Part shown: in pieces, positions 1 through 7,836 of the stretch
How the letters are laid out: every line of letters starts with the position of its first letter
Position numbering within the stretch: the first letter of the stretch is position 1
DNA from: Blastocatellia bacterium
Lineage (GTDB): Bacteria; Acidobacteriota; Blastocatellia; HR10; J050
NCBI GenBank assembly: GCA_026985075.1
Contig: JALSQX010000052.1
Span: forward strand, 74,979-133,392
Length of the DNA: 58,414 nt
Direction: 5' to 3'
Made by a program: the position numbers and the translations under genes
The notes under the pieces: model-generated
What the model was told of the DNA's origin: nothing
Databases searched by the model: none
The model's input: the letters and a program-made list of their open reading frames with translations, nothing else

Positions 1-280
1 TGCCCGCATAAACGTGACCCTCACAGCGCACCCGCTCGCCGTGATAGTGGACATCAATGGCATCCCAGATGACGAAATTATCGGTGATGTCTTTGTACGT
101 CTTGTAATCGGCCTCGCGGAACGCCGTCAGCGTGCGGTCAGAAAACACGACCCCCCACCCATAGGTGGCGTCCGGAGGATTGCGCTCGATGACCGTGATC
201 TCGTGGGCCGGATGGGCCTTCTTCATCAGCAGACTGCAATAGAGGCCCGCCGGACCCCCTCCAAGAACGATGATCTTCAT
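1..280 (-). CDS. FAD-dependent aryl-CoA-type monooxygenase, N-terminal fragment
   Basis: The gene runs off the left edge, so only the first 93 codons are visible. The product begins with a Rossmann FAD-binding segment (beta strand then GGGPAGLYC, glycine-rich GxGxxG type) and an acidic end of strand two (VIERN). A conserved stretch with YGWGVVFSD follows. This beginning is typical of the salicylyl-CoA 5-hydroxylase / 2-aminobenzoyl-CoA monooxygenase-reductase family, which hydroxylate CoA-activated aromatic acids with NAD(P)H and O2. The start is ATG at 280, with a GGAGGG ribosome binding site about 6 nt upstream. It follows the LLM oxidoreductase on the same strand. The substrate cannot be read from this fragment. 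Family confidence is good; the exact reaction is inferred. Confidence 0.8.
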   Translation of the reverse strand, partial: MKIIVLGGGPAGLYCSLLMKKAHPAHEITVIERNPPDATYGWGVVFSDRTLTAFREADYKTYKDITDNFVIWDAIDVHYHGERVRCEGHVYAG

Positions 281-417
281 GAAACTCCCTCCAACATGAG
301 AAAATCGAAGATGATGACGTCACCGCTCATCATCTCTGGTGCGTCGTCGGTCGCCCTGAACGCCGGGCAGCAGACGATGCGCTCATCAATGCCTTTTCGG
401 TCCGACCTTCGGCTCAT
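277..417 (-). CDS. possible 46-residue ORF between LLM oxidoreductase and FAD monooxygenase
   Basis: This short frame begins at ATG 417, which overlaps the TGA of the upstream LLM gene by 4 nt. It ends at a TGA that overlaps the ATG of the FAD monooxygenase by 4 nt, an ATGA junction at both ends. The predicted peptide starts MSRRSDRKGI, has a vicinal Cys pair near residue 16 and a hydrophobic C-terminal stretch. No Shine-Dalgarno sequence precedes it and I recognise no family. It could be a translation-coupling leader or a chance frame in a 133-nt spacer. Confidence 0.25.
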   Translation of the reverse strand: MSRRSDRKGIDERIVCCPAFRATDDAPEMMSGDVIIFDFLMLEGVS

Positions 418-1253
418 GCGATGATATCGGCCAGTCGATCGAGTTGATCGAGGTCCGCGACGGTGGGAAACAGGATCAACTCGTCGCAGCCTTCTTCTTC
501 ATATCCGCGAATGTACTGAGCGATGGCCTGAGGCGTGGTCAACAGGCCGGCAGCAATCTTCTCGGCAAACGGTCCCGTGAACGCATAGTAGTCCCGGAGA
601 TAATCGGCACCCGCCTCGGCCCCCTCGCCCAAAGCGAAATACCCCTGACCCCAGAGCTGAGGCCGCCCGGGACGCCCGGCATCGGCCCAGGCCGCCAGCA
701 CGCGATGAGCGGCGCGAGCGAACGCTTTGGGCGGCCCACCCCCATGAACGTAGCCATCGGCGTAGCGCGCCACCCGCGCGTAGGTGATGTCGCTGAATCC
801 CCCCACCAGCACCTCCGGACCGCCCGAGCGCACCGGTCGCGGGCCAACGGTGCCTTCCTCCCAGTAGGACCGCAACGCCGCCAATTGCTCCGACAGACGC
901 TGCCCCCGCGTCTTCATCTCCACGCCCGCCACGGCATAATCATCCTCGCGCGCCCCCACGGCCACGCCCAACACCAATCTCCCTCCCGAGAGAGCATCCA
1001 ACGACGCCGCCTGCTTGGCCAATAGCGCCGTGTTGCGCAGCGGCGCGATGATGATGGTCGTGGCCAATCGTACCCGATGGGTCACACCGGCGGCCACCGC
1101 CAGGGCCGTCATCGGCTCGTAACAATCGTACACCAGTCGATCGAGGACGCCGAGACTGGAGAACGGCCCGGCATCGGCCCGTCGGGCCCACTCGATGATC
1201 AGATCCCCGGCCGTGCCGGGAATCGTCGCGGGGAGTCCAATTCCAACTCGCAT
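414..1253 (-). CDS. LLM-class (luciferase-like) flavin/F420-dependent oxidoreductase
   Basis: The 279-residue product begins MRVGIGLPATIPG and has the luciferase-like TIM-barrel signature. Visible features are a conserved N-terminal strand, RLATTIIIAPLRN (the usual 'R..LGT.V...P.R.P' position), an SGGRLVLGVAVG motif, and a C-terminal segment with GYEEEGCDELILFP. The family binds FMN or F420 and performs monooxygenation or hydride transfer; the substrate is unknown. I chose ATG 1253 because AGGAGGA stands directly upstream of it, whereas a longer frame to 1307 lacks a ribosome site and adds a non-conserved leader. It lies 68 nt downstream of the E1 alpha gene, probably in one transcript. Confidence 0.8.
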   Translation of the reverse strand: MRVGIGLPATIPGTAGDLIIEWARRADAGPFSSLGVLDRLVYDCYEPMTALAVAAGVTHRVRLATTIIIAPLRNTALLAKQAASLDALSGGRLVLGVAVGAREDDYAVAGVEMKTRGQRLSEQLAALRSYWEEGTVGPRPVRSGGPEVLVGGFSDITYARVARYADGYVHGGGPPKAFARAAHRVLAAWADAGRPGRPQLWGQGYFALGEGAEAGADYLRDYYAFTGPFAEKIAAGLLTTPQAIAQYIRGYEEEGCDELILFPTVADLDQLDRLADIIA

Positions 1254-1321
1254 GGCATATTCCTCCTCGAAGAAATCAATACATAGCCAGCCGCACCATG
1301 GGCTCATGGATGAGCTGACGA

Positions 1322-2473
1322 TCAGAAATGCCCGCCGCCGGTCGGTCTCTCTTGAGTAGCCGTCAGCGATGGAATGGCGGGATTCTCGATGGGCTCGTAG
1401 AGGTTCTTTCGATCTTCCGGTCGGGGATCGTGCGGCGAGGGGGCGAAGAGTCGATCAGTGACTGTCTCCGGCTTGGGATAGGGTAACGATTCGGCATACG
1501 CGATAGCCGCATCCACCCGCCGGACGGCTTCCTCATCGAGGCGGTTGATCTCCTCGGCCTCGATCCTGGCTCGATCCAGCAACCAGCGATGGTACATGAC
1601 GAGCGGATCGCGCTCCTCCCAGAAGGCGCGAAGCTCGTCGGGCACGTAGGAGCAGTCATCATGCTCTCCATGCCCTCGCTGGCGGAACGTCTTGAACTCG
1701 ATGAGCGCCGGCCCTTTCCCGCTGCGGGCATGCTCGATACCGCGCCGCGCCGTCTCGATGACCGTGAACAGGTCGTTTCCGAACGCCATCTCAGCATAGA
1801 CATTGAACGCCGGCGCGCGATCGACCACGTTCTTGACCGGCATCTGCTTCTCCGGGGGCGTGGAGTAAGCGAACTGATTCACCTCACAGATGATGACCAG
1901 AGGAAGTTTGTGGATGGAGGCGAAATTGAGCCCCTCATAGAAATCGCCCGGACTGGTCGCCCCATCGCCGGTGAACGCCAGGTAGATGTTAGGTTGCCGT
2001 CGCATCTTGAAGGCCAGCGCATATCCCGCACCAGCAGGAATCCAGGAGCCCATCGCCCCGTTGTGATACGGGGCGAGACCGTAGTTCTCCAAATCGGCCA
2101 GGAAGAGCCCCAGTTCGCGCCCATGCGCTGGTGCCTGATCCTTACCCATCCACCGGGCCATGACATGTTCCGGTTGAACGCCGACGTAAAACCAGGCGGA
2201 GAGGTTACGCGCGACGGTGGAGAAAATATCGCCTTTCTGGAGCAGACTGGCACAACCCACCGAGGTCGCTTCCTGCCCCATCCCCAGATAGACGGCGCCC
2301 AGGATCTTTCCCTGACGGTAGAGCGTGGCCAACCGCTCCTCGAATGTCCGGGCCAATCGCATGGCCCAATAGAATTTCAATAATTGCTCCTTATTGTACG
2401 GCAATTGATTGGGATCGGCTTGAATCTCTTTGGGAAAATCGGGAAGCGAAATTTTTTGTGTGGCTTCAACCAT
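1322..2473 (-). CDS. thiamine-pyrophosphate-dependent 2-oxoacid/acetoin dehydrogenase E1 component, alpha subunit
   Basis: The 383-residue product carries the TPP/Mg2+ motif GDG at residues 169-171 with its closing Asn at 199 (GDG-x27-N). The surrounding E1-alpha sequence is well conserved, including the MGQEA segment and a phosphorylation-loop-like RGHGEHDD region near residue 270. Members decarboxylate a 2-oxoacid (pyruvate, branched-chain) or cleave acetoin and pass the acyl group to a lipoyl E2. Such enzymes normally need an E1 beta, E2 and E3. None of these is in the window, so this is an orphan alpha subunit or its partners lie elsewhere. The upstream spacer carries a strong promoter candidate with a palindrome in it. 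Confidence 0.85.
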   Translation of the reverse strand: MVEATQKISLPDFPKEIQADPNQLPYNKEQLLKFYWAMRLARTFEERLATLYRQGKILGAVYLGMGQEATSVGCASLLQKGDIFSTVARNLSAWFYVGVQPEHVMARWMGKDQAPAHGRELGLFLADLENYGLAPYHNGAMGSWIPAGAGYALAFKMRRQPNIYLAFTGDGATSPGDFYEGLNFASIHKLPLVIICEVNQFAYSTPPEKQMPVKNVVDRAPAFNVYAEMAFGNDLFTVIETARRGIEHARSGKGPALIEFKTFRQRGHGEHDDCSYVPDELRAFWEERDPLVMYHRWLLDRARIEAEEINRLDEEAVRRVDAAIAYAESLPYPKPETVTDRLFAPSPHDPRPEDRKNLYEPIENPAIPSLTATQERPTGGGHF

Positions 2474-2844
2474 AGTACTTCTCTTCTCCCTCCATGGGTC
2501 TAAACGGCGCCTAACAGGATTCCCGGCGCCCCTTCATATTTGCCATTCGTGGTGGACATGTCGCTTCCATCACGCTCGCCGGGAAATAGTACACGTTCGG
2601 CGAACGTCTCGTAAACCCTGTCTTCTTACAGCATGTTCGCCGGATGAGTGGCGATGTGACAGCCCCAGACGCTCGCTCCAGCGGAACCACCACTCCACCG
2701 ATCGCCAGCGGGCCAGAGATCGACAGCGAGGGGATTTCTTCTCCCGTGGAAGACACGCCAGCCATCACTCTCTACGCTATGCGGAAGAGGACGCCGAGCG
2801 AGGAGGAGAATCCGAGGGGAATGGTCCCATCGCCGCACCAGACA
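2474..2844. other. 371-bp intergenic region upstream of the E1 alpha gene
   Basis: No coding frame is convincing here. The region holds the minus-strand promoter at 2586-2615 with a 15-bp palindrome between its boxes, and a related half-site (GTTCGCCGG) at about 2635. From the predicted start point the E1 alpha leader is roughly 105 nt. Confidence 0.5.
2586..2615 (-). promoter_or_regulatory. promoter with operator-like palindrome in the spacer
   Basis: On the minus strand TTTACG (2615-2610) and TACTAT (2591-2586) are separated by exactly 18 nt, close to sigma-70 consensus. The spacer contains the perfect palindrome ACGTTCG-G-CGAACGT (2607-2593). An operator placed between the -35 and -10 boxes is the usual position for a repressor. 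The identity of the regulator is not known. Confidence 0.5.
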
Positions 2845-3600
2845 TCAATAACTCACCTCGGGAGGGAAGGCGAAGCGTTCGAAGACGGACCAGGGCACAC
2901 CAGCGGCGACGGCGCGGCGCGTTCCCGGATTCTCCGTCAACGCCCACACGAGGAACTGGCGGCGAATCTCATTGCGCTCCCGAAAATCGTTCACGTCCGG
3001 AGACCACCGATGACAAGATTCGATGATGCCGGCGATCTCATCGGCTGCGCACTGGACTAAGCGGTCGAGGAACGGGATATCGGCCTGGCTCAATTGGCCG
3101 TGGAAGACGCCCGCTCCACATCCATTGTCGCCAAACAGCCGCACTCCGGCCAGAGGCGCGTTAAGTTCCGCGTAAGAACGACCATGATCTTGACACACGG
3201 CCTCGATCGACCGGCGGAACCGCTCAACAATATGGCCCTCCAAGCGCCGAGTCGTTCGCCACATATCCATCAAACAATAGAGGCGCCGCTCCTGGGTGGG
3301 CTCGGTAATCTCTTGACCGATGACGATGACGAATCCTGGTACGCGCGGATTATGTGGATGGATGACGGTGTCGAAATGACGAACCAGACGCACTCCGTCC
3401 GGATCGTCATGCCGTATGTGCATCACGGTGAGACCCGCTTTCTCCAGGACCTCACCGCGCGAACACCATATGCGGGCATCGTAGTTCGGCCCACGCCATT
3501 CTGCCATCGGCTCCATCGACTCCTCCCCGTTCAATCGCTCGTAGAGAGCCAAGAAACGCTCACCATAGGTTTCTGGTGGATACGTCAACACGTCGCTCAT
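2845..3600 (-). CDS. distant coproporphyrinogen III oxidase (HemF)-like protein
   Basis: This 251-residue protein has two stretches that resemble oxygen-dependent coproporphyrinogen oxidase. One is CSRGEVLEKAGLTV (compare the HemF 'GEVFEKAGVN' segment), followed by HPHNPRVPGF (compare 'HPRNPYVPT'). The rest is divergent: the C-terminal HemF glycine-rich signature is not evident and the protein is about 50 residues shorter than typical HemF. A general haem-biosynthesis role is therefore doubtful; a family member with a different substrate is as likely. It starts at ATG 3600 with a weak GGGAG just upstream. Its neighbours are a secreted hydrolase and the E1 subunit, which do not suggest a pathway. 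Confidence 0.4.
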   Translation of the reverse strand: MSDVLTYPPETYGERFLALYERLNGEESMEPMAEWRGPNYDARIWCSRGEVLEKAGLTVMHIRHDDPDGVRLVRHFDTVIHPHNPRVPGFVIVIGQEITEPTQERRLYCLMDMWRTTRRLEGHIVERFRRSIEAVCQDHGRSYAELNAPLAGVRLFGDNGCGAGVFHGQLSQADIPFLDRLVQCAADEIAGIIESCHRWSPDVNDFRERNEIRRQFLVWALTENPGTRRAVAAGVPWSVFERFAFPPEVSY

Positions 3601-3767
3601 GCTCCCAATATCACATCAGGTCAATCGTCGGGCACATCCCCTGAACGATCAACTGAAAAACTCGGCTTCCTCATCAATCCCCGCGAGAAAGATCGCAGAA
3701 GCTCCGGCGAAGTCGAAGCATCTTCACACCCTCGCCCGGCGATGGTCAGGCACGATGTTTGGCGTCC

Positions 3768-4724
3768 CTATGGTGATGATCGCTTGCGATGTCCATTCGA
3801 TGATTCTGAGTCATCGAGTTTCAATAACGAGAAAACGGCCGACTTGATGACCGGCCAGGTCACGGCCTGTGGCGCATTGTATTCATGGTGAGCAGCTCGA
3901 TCGACGATGATGAGCCGTACGGTGTCGCCACTTTTTCTGGCGGCTTCGGCATATGCTCGACCGTATTCGGGCGGGACGGCTCGATCGTACTTCCCGGTAA
4001 TGAGGATCTGAGGCACGCCGAGCGGCAGGAGTTCGATGGGCGAAGCGTGCCGGTAGCGATCGGGCACCTCATCGGGAGAGCCTCCGAGGAGTTTCGTCAC
4101 CACGCGATCGCCACAGACCGATCGCGCGTGCTGCATGAATCGCCTCAGGTCGCCGGGACCGCCGAGGGCGACCACTCCCTGAACCGGGAGTGGCCGAGGC
4201 GTATAGAGTGCGCTCGTCCGCGGCAACCGATGGCGGGCCGCGACCCACAGGGCCAGATGTCCACCCGACGAATGACCGATGACCACCACGCGATGAAGGT
4301 CGAGATGGTACCTCCCGGCAATCGAGCGAAGATGATCAGTCGCCCGCGCCACATCCTGGAACGTCCCCGGCCATCCTCCTCCGGGATCGTCCAGGCGGCG
4401 ATACTCGATATTCCAGGTGGCAATGCCCGCATCGCGAAGTGCGTCGGCGAGAGCGGCTGTATTCCGCACATCGGCGAATCGAGACAGCCAGCACCCTCCA
4501 TGGATGACGATGGCGACCGGATGCGGTCCCGAACCTTTGGGCAGCCGTAAATCGCCGAATTGAAGTGACCCGCGTCCATAAAAGAGGCGATGGTCGGGCG
4601 GCTTGCTGGGAAGCGCATTGATGTCCGCCGGGGTGAGAAACCGGCGCTGCGCCGGACGCTCCCAGCCGTAGCCCGACAAGAGCGCCATCCCTATAAAGAG
4701 AAGCATCCACCCCCGGCGCTTCAT
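3768..4724 (-). CDS. secreted alpha/beta hydrolase (BD-FAE / carboxylesterase type)
   Basis: The start chosen at 4724 gives 318 residues beginning MKRRGWMLLFIGMALLSG, a short basic n-region plus hydrophobic core typical of a signal peptide or anchor. The mature part shows the oxyanion-hole motif HGGCW, the nucleophile elbow GHSSGGH, an Asp in the 'TGKYDRAVP' segment and a late His (AAHHEYN), completing a Ser-Asp-His triad. The family hydrolyses carboxylic esters. In-frame ATGs at 4769 and further upstream (to 4895) exist, but the longer leaders are Arg/Asp-rich and would bury the signal peptide. No start has a clear ribosome site. Substrate unknown. Confidence 0.75.
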   Translation of the reverse strand: MKRRGWMLLFIGMALLSGYGWERPAQRRFLTPADINALPSKPPDHRLFYGRGSLQFGDLRLPKGSGPHPVAIVIHGGCWLSRFADVRNTAALADALRDAGIATWNIEYRRLDDPGGGWPGTFQDVARATDHLRSIAGRYHLDLHRVVVIGHSSGGHLALWVAARHRLPRTSALYTPRPLPVQGVVALGGPGDLRRFMQHARSVCGDRVVTKLLGGSPDEVPDRYRHASPIELLPLGVPQILITGKYDRAVPPEYGRAYAEAARKSGDTVRLIIVDRAAHHEYNAPQAVTWPVIKSAVFSLLKLDDSESSNGHRKRSSP

Positions 4725-4949
4725 CTTTTGAGGCTTCGCGGGAAGCGGATTCGCATTCAGACCATACATTGCCATCACCATGGAGCGCACCGACGAATCC
4801 TCAATGCCATTTCTCGGAGCGCCTTCATCGTCCCTTGAAGGAGTCGCTTCATCGACCTCCCTTCTCCGCCGCGGATCGCCTCTCGGACTGAGCACGCGTC
4901 CCGCCCTGATGGGTCGTACGTCAAGCGGTCACTCCGAGAGAGCGCGCGT

Positions 4950-7736
4950 CTATTTCGGTGGCGATAACTCGGCCAGTCGCTTCAACGCTTCGAGCGATTC
5001 CCGGGACCAGCCGCCATGAATCTCGCGGACGATCCCATGCTCATCGATGATGAATGAAAGCGGAATGAACACTTCATCGGTCGCATAGATGTGACGGATG
5101 GCACTACTGGCCGCCAGATAAACCGGATAGTGGATGCCTCGTTGCTTGAGAAATCTCTTCACCACCTCGGGTCCGGCCGTATCCAAGCTGAGACCGATGA
5201 TCTCCATATTGTGTGCCCGAAAGCGCGCCGAGAGGCGCTGGAGTTCGGGCATCTCCGTCGCACAGGGAATGCAGTACGTCGCCCACAGATTAATGAGATA
5301 ACGATGTCCTGAAGTGAGGAGATCCCGCAATCGTTTCGATTCGTTGTTCAGGGACGAAATGGCGAGATCGGGAAATGGCGCTCCGATCCTCACCTTCAAT
5401 TTGCTCAGGAATACGTCTCGCTCGGGGAGTGGATCGGGGAGATGGAATCGCGATTCGGTGAGGCGTTCATACGTCTGATGTCCCTCGACGATTCGAATGG
5501 ATAGTCCCGCCGGAATGCGCTCGAAGCGCTGTGTCCGTCCCGATGGCCAGATCACCTCGACCCACTCGGCTCGCGCGTCACGACCCAGTCCGAATATCAG
5601 CCGTGGATCGTGTTGAGCGAGATATCCGGCACCGCCCGACTTCACCTTGGTGAGAATCCCTGCCGAGGTTTTGACGCGCACGATGGCCCCATAGGCGTCC
5701 TTCCCGCTCTCCGTGCCCTGGAGCGAGATGCGGAGGAAGGCATTCTCCTGACCCACGTTGTTTCGGAACAAGAGATGACTCGTCCCTTGAATCGTGGTGA
5801 GGAAGACATCGAGATCGCCATCATTATCGAAGTCGGCGAAGACGGCCCCACGCCCGTCGGTGATGGAATCGATGCCCGAAACTCCCGAGATGTCCAGGAA
5901 CGCTTTCGTTCCGAGATTGAGGTACAAGCCATCTCGTTCGTACCCGCTGAACGAGAAGCCCTCCTGAAAGATCTTGCGCATATGCTCGTTCTGATACTGC
6001 TCATTGCCGGCCTTTTCCACGCCCGCTTTGGACGCCACCACGTGGCGCCAGAAGAACGATCAGGTATCCTTCATCGACTTCCCCGAGATGAATCCATTGG
6101 GCGTGTAGATATCTTCCCACCCATCGTTATCGAAATCGATGAATCCACCGCCCCAGGCCCAACCACCGGGGAAGCCCCCTGCCGCCGCTGTCACATTCTT
6201 GAACGTTCCCTGGCCCGAGTTCTCGTAGAGGCTACTGCCGGACGCGAGCTTGGCGAGCACGTTGTCTCCTCGGTGCGATGTGGGGAACAGGCGATGGAGA
6301 ATCCGTTGACCCGCCGTCGACGACATATTGGTGACGAACAGATCCAGATCGCCGTCATTATCATAGTCGCCGAACGAGACGCCCATCCCATTCCCCGGAT
6401 CGAGCACGCCACGCGCTCTGGCTCGATCGACAAAGTGGTCGCCCATGTTGATGTACAATCCGTTCTCGCCGAAATCATTAGCCACGTAGAGATCCTGATC
6501 GCCGTCGCCATCGACATCCACGAATTGCGCCGCATAACTCCACCGCGTATCGGCAACGCCGAGTGCTCGCGCCATTTCTTTGAAGCGACCGCCCCCTTGA
6601 TTGACGAAGAGCAAATTCGGCGTCCCATTGGTCGCCCGATACCAGGAATTGGGCATCACCTGTCCGTATCGATTGTAAGAGGTGACGTAGATGTCCGGAC
6701 GCCCATCGCCATTGACATCTCCGGCCACAGCACTGAACCCGATGGCCGGAACGGCGACGCCCGACTCCAATGAAATATCGAGAAAAGCGAGATCTCCATC
6801 GGGGATGAGCCGATTCTCCAACAGCATCTGATTCCCTACTGCCGAGATGAACAGATCGGGATCGCCATCGTTATCATAATCGAGAAACAGTGGTGCCACG
6901 CCTTCTTCCGGCAGGTAGGTGACGCCCACGTCGGCCGGAGCTTCGTGGAAACGCCCATTTCCGTCATTGAGGTAGAGGTGATTCTCCATGGCGCCGGTGG
7001 CGAACACGTCGATATCTCCATCCAGGTCCACGTCAGCAGCGGCCGCGCCATGCCACACGAATCCCTCGTTGCCCGGCGATCCATAGGCGGGAATCCTCAG
7101 CGACACCCCTGCCGGCACGCTGACCTCGGAGAAAAGATCTCGAGTCGCGACGAGCGAGCTGATCTGTTTCACCACGAACTCCGTCATCACCCAGGTCCGA
7201 CTCCCGACGTTCGCCCCTCGGCCGGATCGATGAGCCCCGATCGTAGCATAACCGCGGACCCACTCGCGATGACCCTGCCGGTCCCTCCCGACGACGAAGA
7301 AGAAGACGCGCGCTCGCCCCACCCGCGGCGTCTCAAAACGCGCCATTTTCACCTTGAACCGCACATCCTCGATCGTCGAGAAATGGTCGAGAAAAGCCAT
7401 CCAATCTCTGAGGAAGACTTGACGCGAAAGCCGGCGAGGGTCCTTTTGAACGACCCAGCCATGGGATCGAATCCACTTGACGTCGGAGCGGAGGGGCGTG
7501 GCTCGCGTCGGCAGAGGAATCGCCCGCAGCGAATCGGCGAAGAACGTCGAGATGCGCGCCACGTCTCGCTGACGGACGGCGACGGAGAAGTCCAGTAGAT
7601 CATCGGCGAGCGATTCGGATAACTCCTCCACCGTATCCAGAGCCTTTCGGTCGAAGCGCGTCTGAGATACTCCGACGACGGCTCCCGCCATGAAAACGAT
7701 GAGTCCAATGAGAACCAGTGACGTCGCTTCCCTCAT
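4950..7736 (-). CDS. CRTAC1-type FG-GAP/ASPIC-UnbV protein with TlpA-like thioredoxin domain; candidate selenoprotein (in-frame UGA, codon 559)
   Basis: A single reading frame of 928 codons is interrupted once, by TGA at 6062-6060. On both sides the protein makes sense. It begins with a signal anchor (residues 1-25) and a DUF-like region to about 200. FG-GAP/VCBS repeats with Asp-rich calcium loops (DxDxDGDxD type) follow at about 215-555, then KDT-UGA-SFFWRHVV, one more FG-GAP repeat, and an ASPIC/UnbV domain (about 660-755, with 'WPSGRTQRF'). The C-terminus is a TlpA/redoxin domain with CIPC at 822-825. The TGA falls inside the conserved 'GFISGKSMKD-x-SFFWR' segment, so two separate genes would cut a domain in half. 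A SECIS-like hairpin follows the TGA. The alternative is a point mutation or assembly error turning a Cys or Trp codon into TGA. The product is likely exported; function unknown. Confidence 0.75.
6031..6062 (-). promoter_or_regulatory. candidate bacterial SECIS element with UGA (CRTAC1-TlpA gene)
   Basis: The UGA is at 6062-6060. An 8-bp stem, GGCGCCAC (6049-6042) with GUGGCGUC (6038-6031), closes a GUG loop (6041-6039) and contains one G-U pair. Eighteen nucleotides separate the UGA from the loop, and the loop starts with G. Both properties fit published descriptions of bacterial SECIS elements (short apical stem, G early in the loop, about 16-37 nt from the codon). The hairpin also encodes the conserved FWRHVVAS residues, so some of its base pairing could be accidental. 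Confidence 0.55.
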
Positions 7737-7766
7737 AGACTGAACGGTCTCCTCTTCCCCATGAAG

Positions 7767-7794
7767 ACTATGCTGCTCGATGAGGAACCGTCAA
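7767..7794 (-). promoter_or_regulatory. possible promoter of the CRTAC1-TlpA gene
   Basis: On the minus strand TTGACG (7794-7789) is followed after 16 nt by CATAGT (7772-7767), giving a leader of about 25 nt to ATG 7736. An AGGAG lies in that leader, about 13 nt from the start. This is sequence resemblance only. Confidence 0.35.
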
Positions 7795-7836
7795 GGGAAA
7801 GGCGATCCATCAGACAAGAAATGTCGTTGATCTGGC

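Noticed and set aside
6060-6062. TGA as an ordinary stop separating two CRTAC1-like genes
   Set aside because: The second part has no ribosome site at its first possible start, and the break lies inside a conserved segment; a Sec codon or a base error explains it better.
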